Positions 8,146-17,664 of a DNA stretch of 45,463 nucleotides are shown here, piece by piece. The notes under the pieces were generated by a model. The model was not told the origin of the DNA, ran no database searches, and worked only from the letters and a program-made list of their open reading frames with translations. How positions within the stretch are numbered: the first letter of the stretch is position 1; each line of letters starts with the position of its first letter. Source of the stretch: an uncultured Prevotellaceae bacterium (GTDB lineage: Bacteria; Bacteroidota; Bacteroidia; Bacteroidales; Bacteroidaceae); the NCBI GenBank assembly GCA_902795605.1, contig CADBLU010000015.1, forward strand, positions 1-45,463. The letters run 5' to 3'. The position numbers and the translations under genes are program-made.

Positions 8146-9975
8146 ATGAAAGAATTCATAATGGTGCTCAGGCGCTTCGTGCCGCCTTACAAGAAATACC
8201 TGGCGCTGTCGGTGCTGTTCAATATCCTGTCGGCAGTGCTCAACGTCTTCTCGTTCATGTCGCTCATCCCCATGCTCAACATCCTCTTCAACACGGGCGA
8301 CGGCGAAAATGCCACACAACTGATGGCGTGGGACTGGAACCATACCAAGGACGTGCTGATGAACAACATGAACTACTACGTCAACCAGATGGTGGAAAAC
8401 ATCGGACCCACCACCACCCTGCTTGCCATCGGACTCTTCCTCGCGGTGATGACGGCCCTCAAGACCGGAGCCTACTTCCTCTCCTCGGCCACCATCGTAC
8501 CCATACGCACAGGCGTGGTGCGCGACATACGCAACCAACTCTACCGCAAGATCACCTCACAGTCGCTCGGATTCTTCTCCGAGGAGCGAAAGGGCGACAT
8601 CATCGCACGCATGAGCGGCGACGTGCAGGAGATAGAGACCTCTATCATGTCGAGCCTCGACATGCTCTTCAAAAACCCCATCCTCATCCTCGTCTATTTC
8701 GGCACCATGCTCCTCGTGTCGTGGCAGCTCACCCTCTTCACCATCGTCTTCGTGCCCATCTTCGGATGGTTCATGGGCTTCGTCGGACGAAAGCTCAAGC
8801 AGAAGTCGATCAAGGCACAGGCCCTCTGGAGCGACACCATGAGTCAGGTGGAGGAGACCCTCGGCGGACTGCGCATCATCAAGGCCTTCTGCGCCGAGGA
8901 GAAGATGAACGACCGCTTCGACCGCGTCAACTCTGCCTACCGCAACGACATCATGCGCGTCAACATCCGCCAGCAGATGGCTCACCCGATGAGCGAGTTC
9001 CTCGGCACGGTGATGATCGTCATCGTACTGTGGTTCGGCGGCATCCTCGTGCTCAACGACAAGAGCATCACCGGCCCTACCTTCATCTTCTACATGACCA
9101 TCCTCTACAGCATCATCAATCCTCTCAAGGAGTTCTCAAGGGCGGGATACAACATCCCCAAGGGACTGGCTTCGATGGAGCGCGTAGACAAAATCCTCCT
9201 CTCGGAGGTCAGCATCAAGGACCCCGAGCACCCCGTGCCCGTCGACGGCTTCAAGGAGAGCATCGAACTGCGCCACGTGTCGTTCAAGTATGGTGAGCAG
9301 TGGGTGCTCCGCGATATCTGCCTCACTATCCGAAAGGGACAGACGGTGGCCCTCGTGGGACAGAGCGGCAGCGGCAAGTCGACACTCGTCGACCTCATCC
9401 CGCGCTACTATGATGTGCAAGAGGGACAGGTGCTCATCGACGGCGTCGACGTGAGGGAGATGGGTCTGCACGACCTGCGCCAACTCATCGGCAACGTCAA
9501 CCAGGAGTCGATCCTCTTCAACGACACCTTCTTCCACAACATCGCCTTCGGCGTGCCCGACGCCACACAGGAGCAGGTGGAGGAGGCCGCACGCATCGCC
9601 AACGCCCACGAGTTCATCACCGCCACCCCCGACGGCTACAACACCAGCGTGGGCGACCGCGGCGGACGGCTCTCCGGCGGACAGCGCCAGCGTGTGAGCA
9701 TCGCACGCGCCATCCTCAAGAACCCGCCCATCCTCATCCTCGACGAGGCCACCTCGGCCCTCGACACCGAGAGCGAGCGGCTGGTGCAGGATGCCCTCGA
9801 GCGCCTGATGAAGACGCGCACCACGGTGGCCATCGCCCACCGCCTCTCCACCATCCGCAATGCCGACGAGATCTGCGTGCTCCACGAGGGGCGCATCGTG
9901 GAGCGAGGCACCCACGAGGCACTTATCGCCGCCGGCGGCTACTACAAGAAACTTCACGACATGCAAGTATCATGA
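8146..9975 (+). CDS. ABC exporter, MsbA-like half-transporter
   Basis: A 609-aa fused permease/ATPase. The type-1 exporter transmembrane domain covers about residues 15-335, with the usual coupling sequence GFFSEERKGDIIARMSGDV. The nucleotide-binding domain has Walker A GQSGSGKST (405-413), the signature LSGGQRQRVSIARAIL, Walker B ILILDEAT and the switch His in AIAHRLSTI. It probably acts as a homodimer in the inner membrane, flipping a lipid such as lipid A core or another lipid-linked substrate. The position directly before an LpxL-type acyltransferase, overlapping it by four bases (ATGA), supports lipid A or another envelope lipid. The substrate cannot be told from sequence alone. Confidence 0.9.
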   Translation: MKEFIMVLRRFVPPYKKYLALSVLFNILSAVLNVFSFMSLIPMLNILFNTGDGENATQLMAWDWNHTKDVLMNNMNYYVNQMVENIGPTTTLLAIGLFLAVMTALKTGAYFLSSATIVPIRTGVVRDIRNQLYRKITSQSLGFFSEERKGDIIARMSGDVQEIETSIMSSLDMLFKNPILILVYFGTMLLVSWQLTLFTIVFVPIFGWFMGFVGRKLKQKSIKAQALWSDTMSQVEETLGGLRIIKAFCAEEKMNDRFDRVNSAYRNDIMRVNIRQQMAHPMSEFLGTVMIVIVLWFGGILVLNDKSITGPTFIFYMTILYSIINPLKEFSRAGYNIPKGLASMERVDKILLSEVSIKDPEHPVPVDGFKESIELRHVSFKYGEQWVLRDICLTIRKGQTVALVGQSGSGKSTLVDLIPRYYDVQEGQVLIDGVDVREMGLHDLRQLIGNVNQESILFNDTFFHNIAFGVPDATQEQVEEAARIANAHEFITATPDGYNTSVGDRGGRLSGGQRQRVSIARAILKNPPILILDEATSALDTESERLVQDALERLMKTRTTVAIAHRLSTIRNADEICVLHEGRIVERGTHEALIAAGGYYKKLHDMQVS

Positions 9976-10931
9976 GCATCACCAAAATTATCTACCCCAT
10001 CGTCCACGGCTTCTTCTACCTGTTGTCGCTGTTGCCGTTCCGGGTGCTCTACGCACTCTCCGACGCGCTCTACCTCTTGGTCTATCATGTCGTCAGATAC
10101 AGGAGAAAGGTGGTGAGGAGCAACCTCGCATCGTCGTTTCCCCAGAAAGGAGAGAGCGAACTGCGCGAGATAGAGCGGAAGTTCTACCACAACCTCTGCG
10201 ACTATTTCTTCGAGACGCTCAAAATGCTTTCCTTCTCGCCGGAGGAGATGAAGAAGCATGCCGTCTACCACAACGTGGAGGAAATGCAGAAATGCTTCGA
10301 CGAGGGACAGAGCATCGCTTTCATCATGGGACACTACTTCAACTGGGAATGGGTGACGTCTATATGTCTGCACCTCAAGCATCCTGAGGCCGTCTTCGGT
10401 TTCGTCTACCATCCTCTCAGAAACGGTGTCTTCGACAGGCTCTTCATCGACATGCGAAGTCATCTCGGCGGCACCTGCGTGCCCAAGCAGGACCTCCTAC
10501 GCCATCTCATCAAAAGCAAAAAGGAAGGCAAGGTCTTCTTCACGGGATACGTTTCCGACCAGGCTCCCAAGTGGAGCAACATCCACCTGTGGACACCCTT
10601 CCTCGGCCACGACACCCCTGTCTTTACGGGAGGAGAGCGCCTCATGAGAAAGATGAACGACGCCGTCTTCTACGTCCATGTAAAGAGAACGCGGCGGGGC
10701 CACTATATCATAACACCGCAGCTCATCACCCGCACACCCGGCAAACTGGACGAGAACGCCGTCACCAAGAAGTTCTTCGCATTGCTCGAGGCGAACATAC
10801 AAGAAGACCCGTCCAACTACCTGTGGAGCCACGACCGCTGGAAGCGCACGCATGAGGAGTTCGACCGGCGCTACAAGGTGGTCAACGGCAGAGTCATCGC
10901 CCGCTCAGACAGCACCGACGCCGACTCGTGA
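9972..10931 (+). CDS. LpxL/HtrB-type lysophospholipid (lipid A) acyltransferase
   Basis: A 319-aa LPLAT-family enzyme with an N-terminal membrane anchor (about residues 5-40) and the catalytic HX4E motif GHYFNWEW (His121, Glu126). Members add a secondary acyl chain to lipid A; in Bacteroidota some homologues act on other lipids such as glycine or ornithine lipids. It overlaps the ABC exporter by four bases, so the two are very likely co-translated and share a pathway. The motif VSDQAPK (about 197-203) and the terminal WSHDRWKRT are also usual in this family. Assignment to the LpxL branch is good; the acyl acceptor is unproven. Confidence 0.88.
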   Translation: MSITKIIYPIVHGFFYLLSLLPFRVLYALSDALYLLVYHVVRYRRKVVRSNLASSFPQKGESELREIERKFYHNLCDYFFETLKMLSFSPEEMKKHAVYHNVEEMQKCFDEGQSIAFIMGHYFNWEWVTSICLHLKHPEAVFGFVYHPLRNGVFDRLFIDMRSHLGGTCVPKQDLLRHLIKSKKEGKVFFTGYVSDQAPKWSNIHLWTPFLGHDTPVFTGGERLMRKMNDAVFYVHVKRTRRGHYIITPQLITRTPGKLDENAVTKKFFALLEANIQEDPSNYLWSHDRWKRTHEEFDRRYKVVNGRVIARSDSTDADS

Positions 10932-10978
10932 GCGGGCGCCGCCCATCCCCATCCCGACATCCTAAAACCAATACAAAT

Positions 10979-11638
10979 ATGAAAATCGTCAACCTCAGCG
11001 ACACCAATTCCATCATCTGCCAATACATGGCCGAAATCCGTGACAAAGACTATCAGCGCAACCGCCTACTCTTCCGCAACAACATCACACGCATCGGCGA
11101 GATGATGGCCTATGAAATCTCAAAGACCCTCGACTATGAGGCACGCGACGTGGCCACACCACTCGGCATCGCACGCGTCAACGTGCCCACCGACAAAATC
11201 GTGCTCGCCACCATCTTCCGCGCAGGACTGCCCTTCCACACTGGATTCCTCAACGTCTTCGACCATGCCGGCAACGCCTTCGTGAGCGCCTACCGCGAAT
11301 ACGTCGACGAGGAGCACCACAAAGTGGGCATTCACGTGGAATACCTCGCCACACCGAGCATCGACGAGAAAAACCTCATCATCGCCGACCCCATGCTCGC
11401 CACGGGAGGCAGTATGGAACTGGGCTATCAGGCCTTCCTCTCAAAAGGCACGCCCAAGCGCATACACGTGTGCTGCGTCATCGCCACCCCCGAGGGCATC
11501 GACCACATCCGCCGCACCATGCCCGACGAGAAGACCACCATCTGGTGTGCCGCCATCGACCCGGGAATGAACGAGCACAAATACATCGTGCCCGGATTCG
11601 GCGACGCCGGCGACCTGTGCTTCGGCGACAAGCTGTAG
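10979..11638 (+). CDS. upp: Uracil phosphoribosyltransferase
   Basis: A 219-aa type I PRTase converting uracil and PRPP to UMP (pyrimidine salvage). It has the PRPP-binding loop IADPMLATGGS and the uracil-binding end region near PGFGDAGDLCFGD. The start at 10979 (MKIVNLSDTNSII) is preferred to a GTG at 10928 because that would add unrelated residues and overlap the upstream gene. It lies 47 nt after the acyltransferase gene and is probably read from the same run. No intrinsic terminator was seen after it before the next promoter at about 11714. Confidence 0.93.
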   Translation: MKIVNLSDTNSIICQYMAEIRDKDYQRNRLLFRNNITRIGEMMAYEISKTLDYEARDVATPLGIARVNVPTDKIVLATIFRAGLPFHTGFLNVFDHAGNAFVSAYREYVDEEHHKVGIHVEYLATPSIDEKNLIIADPMLATGGSMELGYQAFLSKGTPKRIHVCCVIATPEGIDHIRRTMPDEKTTIWCAAIDPGMNEHKYIVPGFGDAGDLCFGDKL

Positions 11639-11713
11639 CGCCACGGCCACAGGCTCCCCGACACCGGCTGACGGCGACAGTCACAAAGACAAGACAAAAA
11701 AAACACCAAAAGT

Positions 11714-11744
11714 TTTGTTTTTACGCTCCGTTTGCATACCTTTG
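11714..11744 (+). promoter_or_regulatory. Bacteroidota-type promoter of the sugar transferase gene
   Basis: TTTG (11714-11717) and TACCTTTG (11737-11744) are separated by 19 nt, an exact consensus match. The predicted start of transcription near 11751 gives an 80-nt leader before the ATG at 11831. Confidence 0.75.
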
Positions 11745-11830
11745 CAAAACGGATGAGCCTGTATCGGCCTGACCGGGAAGGCGGGCCACGACCGGAGCAG
11801 GCCACTGCACGATAGAGCACTACAAGGAAA

Positions 11831-13312
11831 ATGACTACTAAAAAATACTCCACTGGAAACGGCATGATCAAAGTCGGCGTCATCATCGTCGACTTCCTCA
11901 TCATGAACCTGCTGCTCTTCTTGGCATCAAGGTATCTCTACATGGTGCATATCCTCTACCCGCCCTATTTCAGGCAGGAGCCACGAGAGACCTTCCTCGC
12001 TGCCAATTTCGCCATGATTATCAGCCAGTTCTGCATAGGCTCCATCATCCACCGCAGGCGCACCAGCTTCGACGAGGTGTTCATCAGCGTGTGCAAACTG
12101 TGCCTGCTGCAGGTCTCCATCATGTTCGTCTGCCTCAGGATCCTGGGCGAGAGCGGAGGCATGTTCCAGTTCATGGGACTTTTCCTCATCACCGAGACCG
12201 CCGTCATCTATATCGTCAGACTGGTCGAGAAACTCTTTATCATGTTTTTCAGGCAGTCGGGACGCAACACACGGAGCGTCGTCTTCGTGGGCAACGACCC
12301 GGCCATCCTCATGCTCTACCGCAACCTCATCTCCGACTCCTCCACGGGATACAAGATGAAAGGCTATTTCGCCGATGCGCCTATGGACAACTGTCCCAGC
12401 AACGTGAGGCACCTGGGAAGCATCAAAGACCTCAACCTGCTCACGGAGAAATATTCCATCACTGCCGCAGAAGGCCATGAGACGGCCGAGGCGCCCATCA
12501 TCGACGGAGAGTTTGACCTCTCACGCATCGACGAACTCTTCTGCAGTCTCTCGCACGACGAAAACGAGGAGATTGTCAGGCTCATGCGGTTCTGCGACAA
12601 AAACATCATCCATTTCTACTATGTGCCGCGCATGTCGGGCAATTTCCTGCTCAACCTGCAGCCAGAGCAATTAGGAGAGACCATGGTGTTCACCAACCAT
12701 CACGAACCGCTCTCACATCCGCTCAACTGGTTTGTCAAACGCACCTTCGACATCACAGTGAGTACGGTGGTGTGCATCCTCATGCTCCCCTTCATCCCCA
12801 TTATCGCCTTCATGATCAAGCGGCAGAGCCCCGGACCGCTCTTCTTCAAACAGGCACGCACAGGCCTCAACGGCAAGACATTCACCTGCCTGAAATTCAG
12901 GTCGATGCATGTCAACGCCGACGCCGACCGCCTGCAAGCCACCAAAGACGACCCGAGGAAGTTCCCCTTCGGAGAATTTATACGCCGCACCAACATCGAT
13001 GAGTTTCCGCAGTTCTTCAATGTGCTCAAAGGCGACATGAGCATCGTAGGACCACGCCCGCACATGCTGGCTCATACCGAGCAATACGGCGACATCATCG
13101 ACAAATATATGGTGCGCCACTTCAGCCTACCCGGCATCACAGGCTATGCACAGGTGAGCGGATGCCGCGGAGAGACCAAGGAACTGTGGGAGATGGAGGA
13201 GCGCATCCAGAAAGACATCTGGTATATCGAGAACTGGTCTTTCTGGCTCGACATCAAAATCATCCTCCGCACGGCCGTCACACTGTTCATCCCCGACAAG
13301 AAGGCGTATTGA
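11831..13312 (+). CDS. Polyprenyl-phosphate sugar-1-phosphate transferase (WcaJ/EpsE-like)
   Basis: A 493-aa integral membrane enzyme that starts capsule, exopolysaccharide or glycan synthesis by placing a sugar-1-phosphate on undecaprenyl phosphate. The N-terminal half has several transmembrane helices (about 15-130) and a CoA-binding-like domain (SVVFVGNDPAILMLYRNL). The C-terminal bacterial sugar transferase domain begins at KRTFDITVS, followed by SPGPLFFKQ, FKFRSM-like CLKFRSMHVNAD, the RRTNIDEFPQFFNVLKGDMS core with GPRPHMLAH, and GITGYAQVSG. It has its own strong promoter and no downstream glycosyltransferases in view, as is common for a solitary initiating transferase in Bacteroidota. 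Which sugar it uses is not readable here. Confidence 0.92.
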   Translation: MTTKKYSTGNGMIKVGVIIVDFLIMNLLLFLASRYLYMVHILYPPYFRQEPRETFLAANFAMIISQFCIGSIIHRRRTSFDEVFISVCKLCLLQVSIMFVCLRILGESGGMFQFMGLFLITETAVIYIVRLVEKLFIMFFRQSGRNTRSVVFVGNDPAILMLYRNLISDSSTGYKMKGYFADAPMDNCPSNVRHLGSIKDLNLLTEKYSITAAEGHETAEAPIIDGEFDLSRIDELFCSLSHDENEEIVRLMRFCDKNIIHFYYVPRMSGNFLLNLQPEQLGETMVFTNHHEPLSHPLNWFVKRTFDITVSTVVCILMLPFIPIIAFMIKRQSPGPLFFKQARTGLNGKTFTCLKFRSMHVNADADRLQATKDDPRKFPFGEFIRRTNIDEFPQFFNVLKGDMSIVGPRPHMLAHTEQYGDIIDKYMVRHFSLPGITGYAQVSGCRGETKELWEMEERIQKDIWYIENWSFWLDIKIILRTAVTLFIPDKKAY

Positions 13313-13319
13313 GTTTGTC

Positions 13320-13440
13320 TCACATTCCCCATACAGTGATGGGATGACCGTTGTAGTCCCTCACACTGCGCCATATCTTCTCCTCCCACGTCTTTGTCTT
13401 CGAGCGGTCGAAGATGATAAGATAGTGAAAGTCGAAGACA
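13320..13440 (-). pseudogene. C-terminal remnant of an AAA-like ATPase/nuclease gene
   Basis: The minus-strand reading frame ending with TGA at 13322-13320 encodes LIIFDRSKTKTWEEKIW and then, after a variable stretch, Y-x-G-x-x-I-x-VWGM-stop. It aligns without gaps over about 35 residues with the last residues of the intact ATPase at 30723-32324 (LIIFDRSQTKTWEERIW ... VWGM-stop). Nothing upstream of the match resembles the intact protein, so this is a scrap of a deleted paralogue. An ATG at 13481 would give a 53-aa product, but its first 20 residues look random. The remaining 13441-13767 region is AT-rich and holds only the promoter and leader of the next gene. Confidence 0.75.
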
Positions 13441-13607
13441 AAGCAAAGAAAAATCTCTTTTTCTTTTTTGTTGAGACGCATCCTATCCTAAGAATGAAGC
13501 GGGCAAAATCTGAATGATTATTGCGCAACTATCATAATCTTTCTTAAATTATCTTAATAACCTTCTCGACTCTCATTATATAATGTCTCTAATCCATTTT
13601 TAAATTG

Positions 13608-13615
13608 TAATTTTG
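13608..13615 (+). promoter_or_regulatory. Candidate -7 box of the C10 protease gene
   Basis: TAATTTTG fits TAnnTTTG; no good TTTG lies at the usual upstream spacing. It implies a leader of about 145 nt, longer than usual, containing short inverted repeats at 13637-13649 and 13709-13730 (GGCTC/GAGCC). Confidence 0.4.
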
Positions 13616-13767
13616 CCGAGATATTGAAGAAATACCGCCTCACGAAGGCTTCCCTTGTGTTTTTTAAGGTAAACTTACAGGATACATCCATCTTCATAAA
13701 TATCAAGAGGCTCAGACCATAAAAAGAGCCCTAAAGACGTCAACTTAAATATCATAGAGTCACAATC

Positions 13768-16700
13768 ATGCTGAAGAAATTCTATAGTCTTGCTATCGTT
13801 ATCAGTGCCGTTATATCGGTCAGTGCCGAGCCTATCGACAGAGCGTCCGCACTGGCTGCCGCCAAGGCATTCATGGCAAGCAGAGGGCATGAGGTGCAAT
13901 TGGCCCAAAGCAAGAGCCTCAAAGCCCCTCGGGTGGGAAGCACCAGTCAGGAGCCATATTATATCTTCAACGCCACCGGCAACGAGGGATTTGTCATCGT
14001 ATCGGGCAGCGACCTGACCGACGCCATCCTCGGCTATTCCGACCATGGGCACATCGACCCCGACAATATGCCCGACGGCCTGCAGGCACTGCTTGCCAAT
14101 TATGAAGAAACCATCGACGACCTCGACAGCCAGTCGGCAGCAGGCCTCCTGCCCCCAGTGCAACCAGCCAAGATGAAGCGGAGCATGGCGGGCGTGAGAC
14201 AGCCTCAGAAGCCCTTCCTCACCCATTTTATGGGACACAAGACACCTTTCAACGACCTCAACCCGGTCATCAACGACACCATCTGTCCGGCAGGCTGTGC
14301 CACCGTCTCCATTTGCGAAGTGATGGCCTATTACCAGTTTCCAGCAAGCTCACCCGGCATCTACGGCTACACCACTGCCACCCTGGGCATCAAGGTGGGA
14401 GCACTCGAAGCGATGGACTTCGACTGGGCCAACATGCTCACCAACTACTCCATAGAGACCTATGACTCGGTGCAGTCGGCCGCTGTGGCATGGCTCATAC
14501 GCCACGTGGGACAGGCGATGGCCAGCGACTTCACCACCAAAGGCACCGCTGTGATACCCGAGCGCATGCCATTCGCATTGAGGGCCTTCGGCTACAATTC
14601 ATCCAACAGCACGAACATCGAGGCCAAGACTCCTATGGAGTGGGACGAGATTTTCTATGACAACATCACCAAGAAAATGCCTGTCATCATCTCGGCCAAG
14701 AACGTGCTCAAAGACAATTCCGGCCACGCCTTCATCCTCGACGGCTACGACCAGGACGACTTCTACCACATCGACTGGGGATGGTCGGAAGATACCAACG
14801 GCTATTACAAGCTCACCAACCTCAGTCCCTACAACAACACCAACAGCTATACCTATATGAGGTCGATGAAGGTGCTCTACAATATCGCACCGAAAGAGAA
14901 CTACACCCCCAGCGCCCTTCTGCAAGGATATACCTCTCTCTGCACCAACAACATCCAGGTGGAAGACGAAGACATCTTCATCACCCGCAGCAACCCGCTC
15001 TCTGTAACCAAGAAGTTCAAGTTTGCCGTAGGACTGGTGAACAGCGACAACCAGATAGCGAAGGTGCTCGAGTGGGACACGCTCACCTTCAAACCCGGCC
15101 AGCAGGCCACACGCCGGTGGAGCGTCAACGACCTCAGCGGCGTGAGAAACGGGTCCTACCGTCTCTTTCCCCTCAGCCAACTGGCCGATGGCGACGGCGT
15201 CTGGCATTTCGACGCCTGCCAGAGCGACTATGGCTTCGTCAAAGTAGACGTGAAAAACGGCGACTATGTGATGGAGCCTGGTCTGGCAGTGGTCTTCCCT
15301 GACACTCTCGCCGTCGACACCACGATGGGCTTCCCGTTGGGAGCTGCGCGCCAACTCAAATATACCATCACCAACAACACGATGGACAAATTTGAGAAGA
15401 GGCTCTATCTCTATGCCGACTCCACGGCCATCGACTTCCAGATGGCACGAGTGGCTCCCAACAGCACCCAGGACCTTATTTTCACCTATATCCCGGAGAC
15501 AAAGGGCGAACACACGCTCCTTCTTGCCACCGATACTTCTTTTGTCAACGTGATAGCCTCCCAAAAGCTGACGATAGGCAACTCCGTGAAATACCACCTC
15601 TCCGTCGTCAAATACGAGTTCGACAACTACGACAATAACAAAAAGCGGCTCTACGGCAATTCCCTCAGGGCCAAATTCACTGTGAAAAACGACGGGAATG
15701 TCGACTATAACGACATCCTCCGACTGCTCCTCAAGCAGAAGTCATGGCACTGCACCAAGAAATTCATGGCTCACATCCCCGTGGGCGAGACAAGAGAGTT
15801 CTATCTCGAATGCAACGACCTCTACTATGCCATCTCCTACCCCTTGTCGGTGGAATACAAGAACGTCAGCAACGGGGATTCCAACATTATGCCCACCACG
15901 CTATGGAGCCGCACCTTCTCCCCGCACAAGGCCATCTGCTATTGGAAAGACGACGGCAAACTCTACATCATCAAGGAAACCAGTGGCACGCTCACCGTTC
16001 CCGAAGACGCACTGGCCGTCTACCTGTTTAACGACATCAAGCAGCCTTCCTCCATCGTGCCCAACGACAATCCCAACACGCTCTATTACGTCAACAAGAA
16101 ATATCAGAGCCTCGAGGGGCACAACGTCATTGTGAAGCACAAGGCCGACAGCATTGTGCTCGTCGACAGTATGTCATGCTATGTGCCCTACGACTTCAAG
16201 GCGAACCACATCAAATACACCCGTACCTTTGTGAAAGGATTCAACGGCAAGCCCAACGGCAGCAATTGGACGACCATCGCACTGCCCTTCGGTGTCGACA
16301 GCGTCTTCAACACGACCGACTCTGTGAGAGTGGACTGGTACAGACCTGGCGAGACAGAGGGCAAGAACTTCTGGGTGAGAGAGTTTTGCGGTGAAGACGG
16401 TTTCTACACCTATTTCGCCGATGCCGACAGCATCCGTCCCAACACGCCCTATATCATCACCGTGCCCGACGACTATCAGGGTCCCGACACCTGTCTTGTG
16501 GGCAAGCCCCTGGAGTTCTGCGCCTCTGATGCCGATGTGCTGAGCGGAAAGATTGTCGCCGACTCACACAACTATAACTTCCAGGCCACGCTGCAGAGCA
16601 CCGACACCTACGGCGACTTCATCTATATGCTCAACGAGGAAGACAACGGCAACTGTTTCGTCTACGTCAACGGCGAGACCAAGACACAGCCGTTCAGGGG

Positions 16701-16965
16701 CTATTTCACCTCTGAGACAGCTCCCCTACAGAGCGGCCGACTGCTCATCGCATCCTATATCGACGTGAGGATGGCCACCAACGGCATAGAGGAGATTACC
16801 GCCAAGCCGGCAGCCATGCCCATGCCACAGCAGCAAACCGTCACGGGAGTCTACACCCTCACGGGCACCAAGGTGAGGAGCCAGAGCGGTGCCACGGTCA
16901 AGGAGACACTGCTCTCTCTGCCCCCGGGCATCTATATCATCAACGGCAGGAAATACATCAAATAG
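13768..16965 (+). CDS. Secreted C10-family cysteine protease (streptopain/interpain-like) with long C-terminal region
   Basis: A 1065-aa secreted protein. Signal peptide 1-20 (cleavage near VSA|EP); inhibitory propeptide of Spi type about 21-150 (FNATGNEGFVIVSGSD); C10 papain-fold domain about 150-375. The catalytic Cys177 is in CPAGCATVSICEVMAYYQFP, and the catalytic His320 in NSGHAFILDGYD, followed by FYHIDWGWSEDTNGYYKL, very close to streptopain and Prevotella interpain. About 650 residues of beta-rich sequence follow. The protein ends in a tag-like module (GVYTLTGTKV ... GIYIINGRKYIK) that may be a secretion or anchoring signal. The sequence after the catalytic Cys is ATVS where many relatives have VATA. 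Likely role: host or dietary protein degradation. Confidence 0.9.
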   Translation: MLKKFYSLAIVISAVISVSAEPIDRASALAAAKAFMASRGHEVQLAQSKSLKAPRVGSTSQEPYYIFNATGNEGFVIVSGSDLTDAILGYSDHGHIDPDNMPDGLQALLANYEETIDDLDSQSAAGLLPPVQPAKMKRSMAGVRQPQKPFLTHFMGHKTPFNDLNPVINDTICPAGCATVSICEVMAYYQFPASSPGIYGYTTATLGIKVGALEAMDFDWANMLTNYSIETYDSVQSAAVAWLIRHVGQAMASDFTTKGTAVIPERMPFALRAFGYNSSNSTNIEAKTPMEWDEIFYDNITKKMPVIISAKNVLKDNSGHAFILDGYDQDDFYHIDWGWSEDTNGYYKLTNLSPYNNTNSYTYMRSMKVLYNIAPKENYTPSALLQGYTSLCTNNIQVEDEDIFITRSNPLSVTKKFKFAVGLVNSDNQIAKVLEWDTLTFKPGQQATRRWSVNDLSGVRNGSYRLFPLSQLADGDGVWHFDACQSDYGFVKVDVKNGDYVMEPGLAVVFPDTLAVDTTMGFPLGAARQLKYTITNNTMDKFEKRLYLYADSTAIDFQMARVAPNSTQDLIFTYIPETKGEHTLLLATDTSFVNVIASQKLTIGNSVKYHLSVVKYEFDNYDNNKKRLYGNSLRAKFTVKNDGNVDYNDILRLLLKQKSWHCTKKFMAHIPVGETREFYLECNDLYYAISYPLSVEYKNVSNGDSNIMPTTLWSRTFSPHKAICYWKDDGKLYIIKETSGTLTVPEDALAVYLFNDIKQPSSIVPNDNPNTLYYVNKKYQSLEGHNVIVKHKADSIVLVDSMSCYVPYDFKANHIKYTRTFVKGFNGKPNGSNWTTIALPFGVDSVFNTTDSVRVDWYRPGETEGKNFWVREFCGEDGFYTYFADADSIRPNTPYIITVPDDYQGPDTCLVGKPLEFCASDADVLSGKIVADSHNYNFQATLQSTDTYGDFIYMLNEEDNGNCFVYVNGETKTQPFRGYFTSETAPLQSGRLLIASYIDVRMATNGIEEITAKPAAMPMPQQQTVTGVYTLTGTKVRSQSGATVKETLLSLPPGIYIINGRKYIK

Positions 16966-16991
16966 GTGTCGCAGGCGTTGCGGTCACTTCC

Positions 16992-17624
16992 TCATTTCAA
17001 TGCGAAAAGGAAGCGCGCGCCCTCCAGACGGCAATCGGCGAGGCCGAACCTCACCAGCCGGGCCAGGATGACCACCACACGGTGGTGGGGCACGTGTGAC
17101 CGGCGCACCACCTGCTGAAGAGTGATGCCCACGGTGGTGTCGAGCACATGCATCACAAGATGCTCCTCCTCGCCCACGCTGACCACTGGGCCGCGCGCCG
17201 CGAGTTCGTCGCGCCACATACGCAGATGCACTGGCGATGCCACAATGTTCTCATCGCCCACACGGATAAAAGCGCGCCATTTGCCGTCATCGCAAATGGC
17301 GCGCACTGGTTTTGAGGCAGCCTCGGGCACCGTGGCAATCACCACTGTGCGCCCATCGCCCACATACGTCTCAAAACGGATGTCGGAGGCTGGCCGGCAA
17401 TAGTCGGAGGCAGCCGTCCGCATCATATAAATCTCCTCCTCCGACCTCACTCCCGAGAGATGGCCGTCGTCGCGCACGCCGATGAGCAAGCGTCCCCCAT
17501 CGGTATTGGCGAATGCCGATACCGAGCGGGCCAGTTTGGCGGCATCAGTGACCTTGTATTTGAAGTCCTGCCGCTGATGCTCCCCTTCACTGATCAGCCT
17601 CATGAGAAAAGCCTTGTCGCTCAT
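16992..17624 (-). CDS. AlbA_2 (Schlafen-like) domain protein
   Basis: A 210-aa protein with an AlbA_2 domain over about residues 8-130: EGEHQRQDFKYKV, ARSVSAFANTDGGRLLIGV and DDGHLSGV are the typical divergent AAA_4/AlbA_2 marks. The last 80 residues resemble a winged helix (VGITLQQVVRRSHVPHHRVV). Such proteins are usually called putative DNA-binding or transcriptional regulators; the biochemical role is not settled. It is shorter than the 400-600-aa versions that carry an ATPase-like C-terminal half. It lies downstream of the GH35 gene on the same strand, but a terminator separates them, and it converges on the C10 protease gene. Confidence 0.75.
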   Translation of the reverse strand: MSDKAFLMRLISEGEHQRQDFKYKVTDAAKLARSVSAFANTDGGRLLIGVRDDGHLSGVRSEEEIYMMRTAASDYCRPASDIRFETYVGDGRTVVIATVPEAASKPVRAICDDGKWRAFIRVGDENIVASPVHLRMWRDELAARGPVVSVGEEEHLVMHVLDTTVGITLQQVVRRSHVPHHRVVVILARLVRFGLADCRLEGARFLFALK

Positions 17625-17626
17625 GG

Positions 17627-17654
17627 CAAAAAAAGTGGGGGTGCCTGCACCCCC
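17627..17654 (-). terminator. Intrinsic terminator after the GH35 gene
   Basis: On the minus strand GGGGGTGC and GCACCCCC form a perfect GC-rich stem with a very short loop, followed after two bases by seven T. It lies 10 nt after the GH35 stop and just before the AlbA_2 start, so it should end the esterase-GH35 transcript. Confidence 0.8.
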
Positions 17655-17664
17655 CCCCTTCGGG

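Noticed and set aside
8082..9296. A 404-codon frame overlapping the ABC exporter
   Set aside because: Arg/His/Gln-rich out-of-frame translation of the exporter gene.
13320..13481. An intact 53-aa small protein
   Set aside because: Only the last 35 residues match anything, the C-terminus of a 533-aa ATPase; the first part looks random, so it is scored as a remnant.
13709..13730. GGCTC/GAGCC hairpin in the C10 protease leader as a riboswitch
   Set aside because: Stem of only 5 bp and no known riboswitch core nearby.
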